Source of the DNA: Deltaproteobacteria bacterium
Lineage (GTDB): Bacteria; Desulfobacterota; Binatia; UBA9968
Direction: 5' to 3'
DNA length: 15,905 nucleotides
Assembly: GCA_023250495.1 (NCBI GenBank)
Contig: JAHFAP010000031.1
Coordinates: 2,652-18,556, forward strand
Within the stretch, counting starts at the first letter, position 1. The number at the start of each line of letters is the position of its first letter. Under the pieces are notes generated by a model. That model was not told the origin of the DNA. It was given only the letters and a program-made list of their open reading frames with translations, and did not search any database. Positions 6,019-13,164 of this stretch are shown piece by piece. Made by a program: the position numbers and the translations under genes.

Positions 6019-8130
6019 ATGGCAGCGCAGGAGCAATACATCGTCGGCGTGGATACCGGGGGAACTTTTACCGATATCGTGGTCATGAGCGAGGCGGGCG
6101 AGGTGTGGGCAGCCAAGGCGTCGACGACGCCGGATGATTTCTCGCGCGGGGTCATGGACGCGCTCACGGAGGCGGCGAAAACTGTCGGCATAGAGAGAAA
6201 AGAACTTCTCGGCCGGACGGCGCTCTTCAAGCACGGCAGCACCGTGGCCACCAACGCGCTGATCACGCGCAGCGGAGTCAAAGTCGGCTTCATCACCACG
6301 CGAGGATTCGAGGACACGACGGAGATCATGCGCGCCATCGGCCGGGTGGACGGTCTCTCGGAAGAAGACATCCGCCACGTCACCTGGGTGACGAAGCCCG
6401 AGCCGCTGGTTCCCCGCGAACAAATCGTCGGCGTGCGCGAGCGGATCGATTACCTCGGTAACGAGATCGTTCCGCTCAATCGCGGAGATGTGATGGAGGC
6501 GATCCGGCGACTCATCAAAGAAGATAAAGTCGAGGCGATTGCGGTCAGCCTGCTCCACGCATGGGCCAACCCGGCTCACGAAGAGGAGATCCGCAGCCTC
6601 GCCCTCGAGGCCGACCCGCGGCGCAAGATCTATTGGTCATTCGGCAGCGCCTTGTCGCAGGTAGCCGGAGAGTACGCGCGCGCCAACACGGCCGTCATGA
6701 ACAGCTACCTCGGCCCAACGGTCGAGCGTTATCTCAAGGGACTGGAGCGGAAGCTCAGAGACGGAGGGCTGAAGAACCCGCTGCTGATCATGCAGGGAAA
6801 CGGCGGCGTGGCCCACCGCGAACAGGTCTCTCCCCTCGCGAATCTTCAGTCGGGCCCCGCCGGCGGCATGATCGCTTCGGCCCACGTGGCGAAGCTGCTC
6901 AAGCACAAGAACGTCATCACCACCGACATGGGCGGAACGAGCTTTGACGTTGGGCTCATCACCGAGGGCTACTGGAGATATGCCCAAGAGCCGATCGTCG
7001 AGCGCTTCCGCATTCTCCAGCCGATCATCGACATCGAGTCGATCGGCGCCGGCGGCGGAACCATCGCGCGAGTGGACCCTGACACCGGCAGGCTCTTGGT
7101 GGGGCCGAAGAGCGCCGGCGCGAGCCCAGGACCGGTCTGCTACGACGGCGGCGGTGAAGAGATCACCGTCACCGACGCCGATCTGATTTTGGGCATCATC
7201 GACCCGAACTATTTTCTCGGCGGCAGGAAGAAACTCAGCAAGGAAAAAGCGCTGAAAGCGATGGAGGACAAGATCGCGCGGCCGCTGCGATTGAAAGTCC
7301 ACGAGGCCGCAGCCGGCATCTACGACATCGTCAACAGCAAGATGTCGGACCTGATCCGCCGCCAGGTCGTGCGCACCGGCTACCTCCCCGAGGAGTTCGT
7401 GATCTACGCCTTCGGCGGGGCAGGACCGGTCCACGCCGCCGGCTTCGCCGCCGAGCTCGGCGTCAAGAAAATTTACATCTTCTCCACCTCTCCGGTCTTC
7501 TCCGCCTTCGGCGCCGCGGCCGCGGACGTCATCCACACGCGCGTGATGACCTGCCAGTACATCCTGCCCGCGGAGCCGGCTGTCATCAATCAACGGCTGG
7601 AGTCCATCGAGTCGGAGATAAAGCAGATCATGTCGGGAGAAGGATTCGAGAGCGGACAACTCGATTTTCTGCGCTTCTTCACCATGCGCTACCGCCGCCA
7701 GACCGCTGGCGTCGAGCTGCCGGTGACTTGGGACCGACTCACTATGGACCGGATTGCAAAACTTCAGGACATGTTTGAGAAGAAGTACGAAGAGCTTTAC
7801 GGCGTTGGCGCCGGCTATACGAAAGCCGGGATCGAGATCAGCGCGATCCGAGTGGATGCGGTGGGCCGGGTCGCCAAGCCGCGCCTCAAGGCGCAGAGGA
7901 GCAAGAAGAGCCGGACGGCCGCGGCCAAAAAGAGCAGACGAAAGATCTTTTTCGCTCGGCCCGAGCGCAGATTCATCGATGCGGAAGTTTACGACTACGC
8001 GCTTCTTGGAGCCGGCGCGCGGATCAGGGGGCCTGCGGTGATCGAGCTTCCCTTCACCACGACGCTGGTGCCGCCCAATTTCAAAGTAACCGTGGACGAC
8101 TATCTGAACCTTATCATGGATGTGAGCTGA
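6019..8130 (+). CDS. Hydantoinase A/oxoprolinase-family ATPase, acetone carboxylase beta-like subunit
   Basis: 703 residues, matching N-methylhydantoinase A and acetone carboxylase beta subunits (about 700). The ASKHA-type nucleotide-binding signature GVDTGGTFTDIVV is at 10-22. KHGSTVATNALITR follows near residue 71, the second phosphate motif TTDMGGTSFDVGLI near 301, and FGGAGPVHAAGFAAELGV near 464. This subunit uses ATP to phosphorylate an amide or enolate so that its HyuB-type partner can hydrolyse or carboxylate it. Because the partner here carries an acetone-carboxylase-gamma-like domain, I favour the carboxylase reading. An unusually basic linker (about 620-642, many Lys/Arg) precedes the C-terminal beta domain. 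AAGGA lies 6-10 bases upstream of ATG. It is the first gene of the operon; its partner follows after a 97-base spacer filled by a repeat. Soluble, cytoplasmic. Confidence 0.9.
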   Translation: MAAQEQYIVGVDTGGTFTDIVVMSEAGEVWAAKASTTPDDFSRGVMDALTEAAKTVGIERKELLGRTALFKHGSTVATNALITRSGVKVGFITTRGFEDTTEIMRAIGRVDGLSEEDIRHVTWVTKPEPLVPREQIVGVRERIDYLGNEIVPLNRGDVMEAIRRLIKEDKVEAIAVSLLHAWANPAHEEEIRSLALEADPRRKIYWSFGSALSQVAGEYARANTAVMNSYLGPTVERYLKGLERKLRDGGLKNPLLIMQGNGGVAHREQVSPLANLQSGPAGGMIASAHVAKLLKHKNVITTDMGGTSFDVGLITEGYWRYAQEPIVERFRILQPIIDIESIGAGGGTIARVDPDTGRLLVGPKSAGASPGPVCYDGGGEEITVTDADLILGIIDPNYFLGGRKKLSKEKALKAMEDKIARPLRLKVHEAAAGIYDIVNSKMSDLIRRQVVRTGYLPEEFVIYAFGGAGPVHAAGFAAELGVKKIYIFSTSPVFSAFGAAAADVIHTRVMTCQYILPAEPAVINQRLESIESEIKQIMSGEGFESGQLDFLRFFTMRYRRQTAGVELPVTWDRLTMDRIAKLQDMFEKKYEELYGVGAGYTKAGIEISAIRVDAVGRVAKPRLKAQRSKKSRTAAAKKSRRKIFFARPERRFIDAEVYDYALLGAGARIRGPAVIELPFTTTLVPPNFKVTVDDYLNLIMDVS

Positions 8131-8148
8131 TGCGGCATCCGACGAGTT

Positions 8149-8231
8149 TTGATTTTAGATTTTCGATTTTGGATTTTCGATTAAAATCGGAATCCGGAAA
8201 TCTAAAATCGGCAATCCAAAATCCAAAATGG
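8149..8231. repeat. AT-rich palindromic repeat spanning the spacer and the next start codon
   Basis: The left half holds tandem GATTTTAGATTTTCGATT and TTGGATTTTCGATT units. The right half (about 8183-8230) holds their complement, AAATCTAAAATCGGCAATCC, then AATCCAAAATCC. The two halves can fold into a long imperfect hairpin in the message. A shorter relative lies at 2092-2123. The terminal ATCCAAAATGG contains the ATG used to start the hydantoinase B-like gene, so the element has supplied or replaced the usual translation start region. In composition it is foreign to the GC-rich genes on both sides. Confidence 0.75.
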
Positions 8232-10459
8232 CTATGAAGATCGATCCGGTTCGCTTCGAGATGTTCTTCCATCGGTTGTGGGCGATAGGCGAGGAGGGGC
8301 GAATGACCCTCCAGCAGGTGACCGCCTCGCCGATCGTCTCGCAGGGCGGTGAGTGCATGAGCTCTTTCTACGACGCCGAGGGCAACATGGTGCTCGCCTG
8401 CTCCGGCCACCTGCGATTCGCCGCCGCGACTTCGGACGCAATCAGAAGTCTGATGCAGTGGTTCGGCCGATCTCCCGGCTTCCACGACGGCGACCAGATT
8501 TTCTTCAACGATCCCTACGTCGCCGGCTCGCACACCTACGACATGATGATCGTCAAGCCTATCTTCCACCGTGGAAAACTGATCGCCTGGACCGCCACCA
8601 GCACCCACACGGCAGATACCGGAGGCGTTCTCCGAGGAGGGGCCTACGAGATTTTTCATGAAGGGATCTGCATCTCTGGCCTCAAGGTCGTCGAGCGCGG
8701 CGAGTTCCGCGAGGATGTCTTCAGGACTCTGACCGAGCAGTGCCGCGACCCGCAATACGTCGGCCTCGATCTCAAGGCGATGATCGCCGGCAACAACGTG
8801 TGCGCCAGGAGGTATCTGGGCTTGGTCGAGAAATTCGGCTTGGGGTTCGTCGGCGCGGCTGGCGAGAAGATGATTCGAGATTCCGAGAGCAAAGCGCGCG
8901 CGAAGCTCCGCTCCCTCCCCAACGGCATCTGGGTGACGCGGCAATACGTGACCACGCTGGACAGAAAAACTCGCCGGTCGGTTGCGCAGCAGCTTTTCTG
9001 CACGATGACCAAAAAAGACGACGAGCTGAGGCTCGACTTCACGGGCACGAGCCCGCAGACCGACACAGACCACAACTCCACGCTGCCGAGCACGATCGCC
9101 CACATCGCGCTGGCGCTGACGAACACGCTTTTCTGGGACGTGCCGTGGAGCGACGGCAAGATGCGGCCGGTGAAGATCAGCGTGCCTGAGGGCTCGATTC
9201 TCAACTGCCGCTATCCGGCCGCCTGCGGCGCGGCGCCGAGAATCGGCAACGTGCTGGTCTCGACGGTCTGCGAGGGCGTGGCGAAGATGATCTACGCCTC
9301 GGGCCGGCAGGAAGACGTCAACGCCTCGACCACCGGCAATCTCGAATACGTCGGCGGCCCCGGCTATTTCTACGGCGGCCACACGCGCGAGGGCATCGCG
9401 GTCGCCCAGGGGCTCTACGACATTCACGGGGCCGGCATGGGCGCGGCACCCTACCGCGACGGCGTCAACACCGGCGGCCACATGAACATCCCCTCCGCCG
9501 GCATCACCGACATCGAGCGCATCGAGATGCAATATCCGTTTCTCTATTTCACCCGCGGCCACAACCGCGACGGCAGCGGCTTCGGCCAGCATCGCGGCGG
9601 TCTGGGGAGCTACCGGATGTACCTGATCTATGGCTCGAAAGATTGCAGCGTGGACTACAAGCCCTACGGCGGCGTCGCGCAGGGAGGCTTCGGCCTCTTC
9701 GGCGGCTATCCAACGGGACTCAGCGCGACGCGGCTGATGGCGCTAGCGGGCCTCGAGATGCTCGACAGAGTCAGCAAGGGAGAATCTCCCGACCCGGACT
9801 CGATCCGCGCCCGCGCGTGGGGGAAGCTCCACCATCCCGAGGGAGTGCCGGAGAGGATCGCGCTGCCCGAGGGAAGTCTGCTCGTGGACTACGTCGCGGG
9901 CGGAGGCGGCTTCGGCGATCCGCTCGATCGAGATGGGGAAGCGGTGCTGAAAGATTTTGGCAGAGGCTGGGTGAGCCGCGAGAGCGCGGCGCGGATCTAC
10001 GGCGTGGTGTTGGATGCGAACGGAAAGAGAGTGGACGGCGAAGCGACCATGCAGAAAAGACAGCAGATCCGCGAAAGCCGGCTCCGCGAGGCCAAGCCTG
10101 CAGCGGGAAAGACCAGCTCTTACGATGGGAACGGAAAGAAAGAGTTAAAGACGATTCTGAAATTCCATGCGGCGCTGGAAATCGCCGGCGACCGGAAGAG
10201 CCCCGTGATTCGCTGCCAGCGCTGCGGCCATCTATTCTGCTCTGCAAAAGAAAACTACAAGCTCTACGCCCTTCACCGCGTGGTGGACCTCAAAGACTTC
10301 ATGCCCTATCCTTTGCCGACGGGAGAGCCTTACATCGGCGAGTATCACGAATACTTCTGCCCTGGCTGCGCGACGCAGCTTCAGGTTGATCTGTATTGTC
10401 CGCCTCTGGGCGGCGAGCCGATTCTCTGGGATATCCGAATCTCGGAGAGCAGGCCATGA
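8228..10459 (+). CDS. Hydantoinase B/acetone carboxylase alpha-like subunit fused to a gamma-like zinc-ribbon domain
   Basis: 743 residues. Residues 1 to about 600 are a HyuB-type catalytic domain. GDQIFFNDPYVAGSHTYDMM contains His102 and Asp105, and STHTADTGG contains His127. The spacing of these (His, +3 Asp, +25 His) equals the manganese-ligand spacing I recall for the acetone carboxylase alpha subunit. Residues about 637-743 form an extra domain with IRCQRCGHLFC (Cys663, Cys666) and CPGC (Cys711, Cys714). This resembles the separate zinc-binding gamma subunit of acetone carboxylase. Plain hydantoinase B proteins are near 500-600 residues and lack this tail. Expected role: metal-dependent carboxylation of a substrate activated by the upstream ATPase subunit. 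ATG 8228 (or 8234) has no ribosome site because the repeat occupies that region. The stop overlaps the next gene as ATGA. Confidence 0.88.
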   Translation: MAMKIDPVRFEMFFHRLWAIGEEGRMTLQQVTASPIVSQGGECMSSFYDAEGNMVLACSGHLRFAAATSDAIRSLMQWFGRSPGFHDGDQIFFNDPYVAGSHTYDMMIVKPIFHRGKLIAWTATSTHTADTGGVLRGGAYEIFHEGICISGLKVVERGEFREDVFRTLTEQCRDPQYVGLDLKAMIAGNNVCARRYLGLVEKFGLGFVGAAGEKMIRDSESKARAKLRSLPNGIWVTRQYVTTLDRKTRRSVAQQLFCTMTKKDDELRLDFTGTSPQTDTDHNSTLPSTIAHIALALTNTLFWDVPWSDGKMRPVKISVPEGSILNCRYPAACGAAPRIGNVLVSTVCEGVAKMIYASGRQEDVNASTTGNLEYVGGPGYFYGGHTREGIAVAQGLYDIHGAGMGAAPYRDGVNTGGHMNIPSAGITDIERIEMQYPFLYFTRGHNRDGSGFGQHRGGLGSYRMYLIYGSKDCSVDYKPYGGVAQGGFGLFGGYPTGLSATRLMALAGLEMLDRVSKGESPDPDSIRARAWGKLHHPEGVPERIALPEGSLLVDYVAGGGGFGDPLDRDGEAVLKDFGRGWVSRESAARIYGVVLDANGKRVDGEATMQKRQQIRESRLREAKPAAGKTSSYDGNGKKELKTILKFHAALEIAGDRKSPVIRCQRCGHLFCSAKENYKLYALHRVVDLKDFMPYPLPTGEPYIGEYHEYFCPGCATQLQVDLYCPPLGGEPILWDIRISESRP

Positions 10460-11649
10460 GCCTAAGAGGCAAAGCCGCAATCGTCGGCGTCGGCGAGACG
10501 CCGGTGGATCGGCTCGGCGGAAAACCGGGCGAGCCGCGCAAGGTAACCGCCGAATATCTTGCCTGGGCCGTCCGTCTCGCCCTTGAAGATGCGGGCCTGA
10601 CGAAAAAAGACTTCGACGGGCAAGGCCTCGCCGCCATCTACACGACCAATCACTCTCAGCCGTTTTGGCCGGAGGAGGTGGCAAACATCCTGGGAATCAC
10701 ACCGGCGGTTTCGCTCGGCGGTGGGAACGGTGGAGCAAGCGCGGTCTCTTTGTTGGGACAGGCTGCCGCCATGATCGACGCTGGAGTCGTCGACCTCGTT
10801 TTGGTTGTTGCAGCGGCGGCGCCATTCAGCGAGCACGGACGCAACAGAGCCGAGCCGGCCGACACCCGCGATTTCGAGATGCCGTTCGGCGTGATGGGAC
10901 CCAATTGCAAGATCTCCTTCGTCATGAGCCGCTACATGCATGAGTCCGGGATGACGACGGACCATTTCGGCAAGATCGCGGTCACCACGCGCTACCATGC
11001 TTCGCTGAACCCCGATGCCTACCTGAGAAAACCGTTGACGCTCGAAGAATATAAGAGCGCGCGCCTCATCTCGGATCCAATCCGCCTTTATGACTGCGTC
11101 CTGCCGGCGAACGGCGGCAAGGCTTACATCATGGCGTCACCGGAGCGCGCCAAAACTCTCCGCAAGCCGCCCGTCTATCTGCTCGGATGGGGCGAGTGCC
11201 ACAATGCGAGCGCCGGCCCGCGATTCCGCGCTAATCCTCTGATTACCGGCATCCGCGAATCCGGCAAGGCGGCCTTCGAGATGGCCGGCATATCCCTCAG
11301 CGATATCGATTTTCTCGCTCTCTACGACGACTATGTTCCTATCGTCATGCTCCAGATCGAAGATCTCGGCTTTTGCAAAAAGAACGACAAGGAATTTTTC
11401 GAGAGGACGGATTTTACCTTCAAAGGCGAACTCCCGATCCAGACCGGAGGCGGGATGATCAATTGCGGCCAGCCCTCGACCACCGGCGGCATGCTCCACG
11501 TCATCGAGGCGGTGCGGCAACTGAGAGGCGAAGGCGGCGCGCGTCAGGTGGCCGGCGCGAAGGTCGGCGTTGTGACCGGACTAGGAGCAGTCAACTACGG
11601 GAAGAATTTCGGCTGCACCGCCGCGGCGATTCTTGGGAAACAGTACTGA
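10456..11649 (+). CDS. Thiolase-fold protein (SCP2/Ltp2-like) lacking the nucleophilic cysteine
   Basis: 397 residues from ATG 10456, which overlaps the previous stop (ATGA). That implies translational coupling and makes this start better than the in-frame ATG at 10396. The fold is that of thiolases: GKAAIVGVGETP at the N terminus, GGGNGGASAVSLL (88-100) where the nucleophile belongs, LALYDDYVPIVMLQIEDLGF (287-306), and GGGMINCGQPSTTGGMLHVI (331-350). True thiolases have Cys in a CASG-like motif; here the matching residue is Gly93. The C-terminal GHPxGATG histidine motif is also changed to CGQPSTTGG. Cys-less relatives such as Ltp2 act as retro-aldolases on acyl-CoA esters and need a DUF35 partner, and such a partner is encoded just downstream. 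I infer a C-C lyase/aldolase or binding role, with true thiolysis unlikely. Confidence 0.85.
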   Translation: MSLRGKAAIVGVGETPVDRLGGKPGEPRKVTAEYLAWAVRLALEDAGLTKKDFDGQGLAAIYTTNHSQPFWPEEVANILGITPAVSLGGGNGGASAVSLLGQAAAMIDAGVVDLVLVVAAAAPFSEHGRNRAEPADTRDFEMPFGVMGPNCKISFVMSRYMHESGMTTDHFGKIAVTTRYHASLNPDAYLRKPLTLEEYKSARLISDPIRLYDCVLPANGGKAYIMASPERAKTLRKPPVYLLGWGECHNASAGPRFRANPLITGIRESGKAAFEMAGISLSDIDFLALYDDYVPIVMLQIEDLGFCKKNDKEFFERTDFTFKGELPIQTGGGMINCGQPSTTGGMLHVIEAVRQLRGEGGARQVAGAKVGVVTGLGAVNYGKNFGCTAAAILGKQY

Positions 11650-11655
11650 GTTATG

Positions 11656-11703
11656 AGTTCTGAGTAATGAGTAACGAGTCAACAGACTCAGCACTCAGGA
11701 CTG
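11656..11703. repeat. TGAGT-rich imperfect palindrome
   Basis: GTTCTGAGTAATGAGTAACG, leading into a GAGTC, is followed after AACA by GACTCAGCACTCAGGAC. Together these form an imperfect hairpin made of repeated TGAGT/ACTCA units. It fills the spacer between the thiolase-like gene and the DUF35 gene. It has no T tract and the ribosome site AAGG (11708-11711) lies just beyond it. It is a third, unrelated family of spacer palindrome in this window. Confidence 0.65.
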
Positions 11704-11718
11704 CTTTAAGGCTCGAAT

Positions 11719-12147
11719 ATGGCCGACGAAAGAAGAGAAATTCCAAAGCCACTCCCCGAGATCACGCCGGTCACGCAGCCCTTCTGGGAGGCCGCAGCCA
11801 ACGGGAAATTAGTCATGCAGCGCTGTCGCGCCTGCCGGTCGTGGGTCTGGTGTCCCCGCCCCGCCTGCGTCGAGTGCGGCAGCGAGAAACTTGAGTGGAC
11901 TCCTGTCAGCGGCCGCGGGAATGTCTTTGCCTTCACCGTGATCCGCGAGGTGGTCGGCCGAGCCCTGAGAGGGTTCGAGAAGGACATCCCCTACGTCACG
12001 GCCTGGATCGATCTCGAAGAAGGACCGAGGATCTGCAGCAACATCGTCGGATGTCCGATTGAAAAAGTGGCGATCGGTATGCCCGTCGAAGTGGTGTTCG
12101 AAGAAGCCGGTCCCGGTATTTTCCTCCCCAAGTTCCGACCCCGCTAG
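11719..12147 (+). CDS. DUF35 zinc-ribbon/OB-fold protein, probable partner of the thiolase-like protein
   Basis: 142 residues, the normal size for this family. The N-terminal helix (ITPVTQPFWEAAANGKLVMQ) leads into a rubredoxin-like zinc ribbon with Cys36, Cys39, Cys50 and Cys53 (RCRACRS then CVECGS). An OB-fold follows (SGRGNVFAFTVIREVVG, then YVTAWIDLEEGPRI, then GMPVEVVFEEA). DUF35 proteins bind thiolase-fold enzymes and hold or channel CoA intermediates, as in archaeal acetoacetyl-CoA/HMG-CoA synthesis and in the steroid side-chain aldolase Ltp2-ChsH2. Its place directly after the thiolase-like gene fits that partnership. AAGG at 11708-11711 lies seven bases upstream of ATG. It is the last gene of the operon; a probable terminator follows within 15 bases. 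Confidence 0.9.
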   Translation: MADERREIPKPLPEITPVTQPFWEAAANGKLVMQRCRACRSWVWCPRPACVECGSEKLEWTPVSGRGNVFAFTVIREVVGRALRGFEKDIPYVTAWIDLEEGPRICSNIVGCPIEKVAIGMPVEVVFEEAGPGIFLPKFRPR

Positions 12148-12159
12148 CCTCTCTCGAAG

Positions 12160-12229
12160 ATAGAGGATTGAGAATCGAGGATTGCAAGGCTCTATCCTCC
12201 ATCTTCTATCCTCTATCCTCTATTTTTTT
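12160..12229 (+). terminator. Probable Rho-independent terminator built from a GAGGAT/ATCCTC palindrome
   Basis: ATAGAGGAT (12160-12168) can pair with ATCCTCTAT (12215-12223), and a run of seven T bases follows (12223-12229). A second copy of ATCCTCTAT at 12208-12216 allows a slipped alternative pairing, and the loop contains further GAGGATT/ATCCTCC complements. The position, 12 bases after the DUF35 stop, fits the end of the carboxylase-like operon. The repeated GAGGATT/TATCCTC units also suggest a dispersed repeat family. Confidence 0.6.
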
Positions 12230-12238
12230 CCGCAACGG

Positions 12239-12265
12239 TTGTATCAACTTCTGCTAGGGTATATT
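12239..12265 (+). promoter_or_regulatory. Possible promoter for the FKBP-type isomerase gene
   Basis: TTGTAT (12239-12244), a 15-base spacer and TATATT (12260-12265) form a weak sigma-70-like pair between the terminator and the FKBP gene. The spacer is two bases short of ideal, so this is a tentative call. It leaves a leader of about 40 bases with GGAGG at 12302-12306. Confidence 0.35.
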
Positions 12266-12311
12266 CTTGCCTCAATCCGCCGCGAGGCGATTCTCAGTTC
12301 TGGAGGCCTGC

Positions 12312-12839
12312 ATGAAGATTCGTTTTTACTCAGTGACGCTGACGATCCTGGCGCTTCTCTGTTTCTTCTCCAATGTCTCCGCGCAGACAGAAAAGGGAGG
12401 AAACGTGGTCAGAGGCGGCGCGACGGTCAGCCTGGAATATACCTTCTCCGGTGAAGATGGAAATGTCATCGAGTCAAACAAAGGCAAGGAGCCTTTGAGC
12501 TATGTGCAAGGGCAGGATCAAATCATTCCGGGTTTGGAGAAGGCCCTCGAGGGAATGGCGGTAGGCGCGCAAAAGAACGTTCGCGTCAAACCCGAAGAAG
12601 GCTATGGCCCTGTTGACCCGAGGGCTTTCCGGGAAGTGCCGAAGGAGAACGTTCCTGCGGACGCGCTAAAAGTCGGAACGACACTTTTCGCCAGAAACGG
12701 GCAGGGCCAGGATTTCCCGGTCCGGGTCCATGAGATCAAGGAAAAAACAGTGGTGATCGATATGAACCACCCCATGGCAGGCAAGACGCTGATCTTCGAT
12801 GTCAAAATACTCGACATCAAATCCGCCGCGGCAAAGTAG
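12312..12839 (+). CDS. Exported SlyD-like FKBP-type peptidyl-prolyl cis-trans isomerase
   Basis: 175 residues from ATG 12312, chosen because GGAGG lies five bases upstream and because a proper signal peptide begins there (MKIRFYSVTLTILALLCFF, cleavage after NVSA). An in-frame ATG at 12267 would add 15 residues and spoil the signal. The mature protein follows SlyD order: a first FKBP half (GGATVSLEYTFSGEDGNVIE, then PLSYVQGQDQIIPGLEKAL, then VKPEEGYGP), an inserted chaperone-like flap domain (about residues 90-145), then the FKBP end NHPMAGKTLIFDVKILDI. These proteins speed proline isomerisation and help fold clients. The signal peptide puts this one in the periplasm, and it lacks SlyD's His/Cys-rich metal tail. 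It seems to be a single-gene unit between the terminator and the rearranged sirtuin region. Confidence 0.9.
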   Translation: MKIRFYSVTLTILALLCFFSNVSAQTEKGGNVVRGGATVSLEYTFSGEDGNVIESNKGKEPLSYVQGQDQIIPGLEKALEGMAVGAQKNVRVKPEEGYGPVDPRAFREVPKENVPADALKVGTTLFARNGQGQDFPVRVHEIKEKTVVIDMNHPMAGKTLIFDVKILDIKSAAAK

Positions 12840-12899
12840 CTCCCTTACCCTCTCTCCTGGTTACGCACCAGCGGAAGCCAAGCCGGCATGACGCTTCAG

Positions 12900-12985
12900 G
12901 AGTTCGCCCAGCAAATCAGGAGGCGCCGCGACATCGTCTTCTTCACCGGCGCCGGGATCAGCACGGAATCCGGCGTGCCAGACTT
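12900..12985 (+). repeat. 86-bp direct repeat, copy 1 (sirtuin fragment)
   Basis: First copy of a near-perfect direct repeat; the second is at 14459-14544 inside the intact sirtuin gene, an offset of 1559 bases. Eighty consecutive bases are identical (12900-12979). The segment between the copies contains the whole MFS gene, so recombination between the copies would delete it. Confidence 0.9.
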
Positions 12986-13002
12986 TCCTAGGCAGGTAGG
13001 AA
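12985..13002. repeat. Short palindrome at the sirtuin truncation point
   Basis: TTCCTA GGCAGG TAGGAA is a six-base-arm inverted repeat followed by TCTAGAG. It resembles the common dispersed palindromes of the type TTCCTGCNNNNGCAGGAATC. The sirtuin similarity stops at its first base. Bases 13003-13126 show no gene or other structure that I can identify. Confidence 0.5.
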
Positions 13003-13126
13003 TCTAGAGCCGCCTCCAACCCGTGAACCACTGCGACTCTGTGGTCAGTGAAGAGACAGGTCACGGAATTTTCCTGTCAAAGCTAAAGAGGGTAGAGATT
13101 TAATACGCGCCCCCACAGTGGATCTT

Positions 13127-13155
13127 TTGACAGCAGGCGGGATCTCGCCTATTAC
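13127..13155 (+). promoter_or_regulatory. Strong promoter for the MFS gene, implying a leaderless message
   Basis: A perfect -35 TTGACA (13127-13132), an exact 17-base spacer and -10 TATTAC (13150-13155, four of six). The gene start ATG lies at 13165, only nine bases after the -10. The predicted transcription start near 13162-13163 therefore leaves at most a few untranslated bases, with no room for a ribosome site. Confidence 0.7.
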
Positions 13156-13164
13156 TATCCTTTC

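Larger units (their letters stand above)
12888..13007 (+). pseudogene. 5' fragment of a sirtuin gene, truncated at a palindromic repeat
   Basis: An open frame of 39 codons reads MTLQEFAQQI, continues through the NAD-binding motif TGAGISTESGVPDF, then diverges to PRQVGI and stops. Bases 12900-12985 match 14459-14544 of the intact sirtuin gene at 85 of 86 positions. The only mismatch is 12980, and the first four codons differ (MTLQ here, MKLE there). No zinc-binding or catalytic-His part follows, so the fragment cannot be an active deacylase. The match ends exactly where the inverted repeat TTCCTA/TAGGAA (12985-13002) begins. Confidence 0.85.

Noticed and set aside
6637..7659. Open frame of 340 codons on the minus strand
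   Set aside because: Antisense to the HyuA-like gene, with no recognisable domain; a GC-bias shadow.
8114..9592. Long open frame (492 codons) on the minus strand
   Set aside because: It is antisense to the strongly supported hydantoinase B-like gene. It is rich in Ala/Val/Arg/Asp repeats typical of GC-biased shadow frames and shows no family motif.
10396..10455. Upstream in-frame start for the thiolase-like gene
   Set aside because: The 20 extra residues overlap the zinc-domain end of the preceding gene. The ATGA overlap at 10456 and the family N terminus GKAAIVGVGETP favour the later start.
11641..11705. Possible CRISPR-like or tandem repeat array of TGAGT units
   Set aside because: Units are five to eight bases, irregular, and arranged as one palindrome; no spacers of constant length.
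12861..13064. Minus-strand frame over the sirtuin fragment
   Set aside because: It is antisense of the fragment plus the palindrome. A closely similar antisense peptide arises from the intact sirtuin for the same reason.
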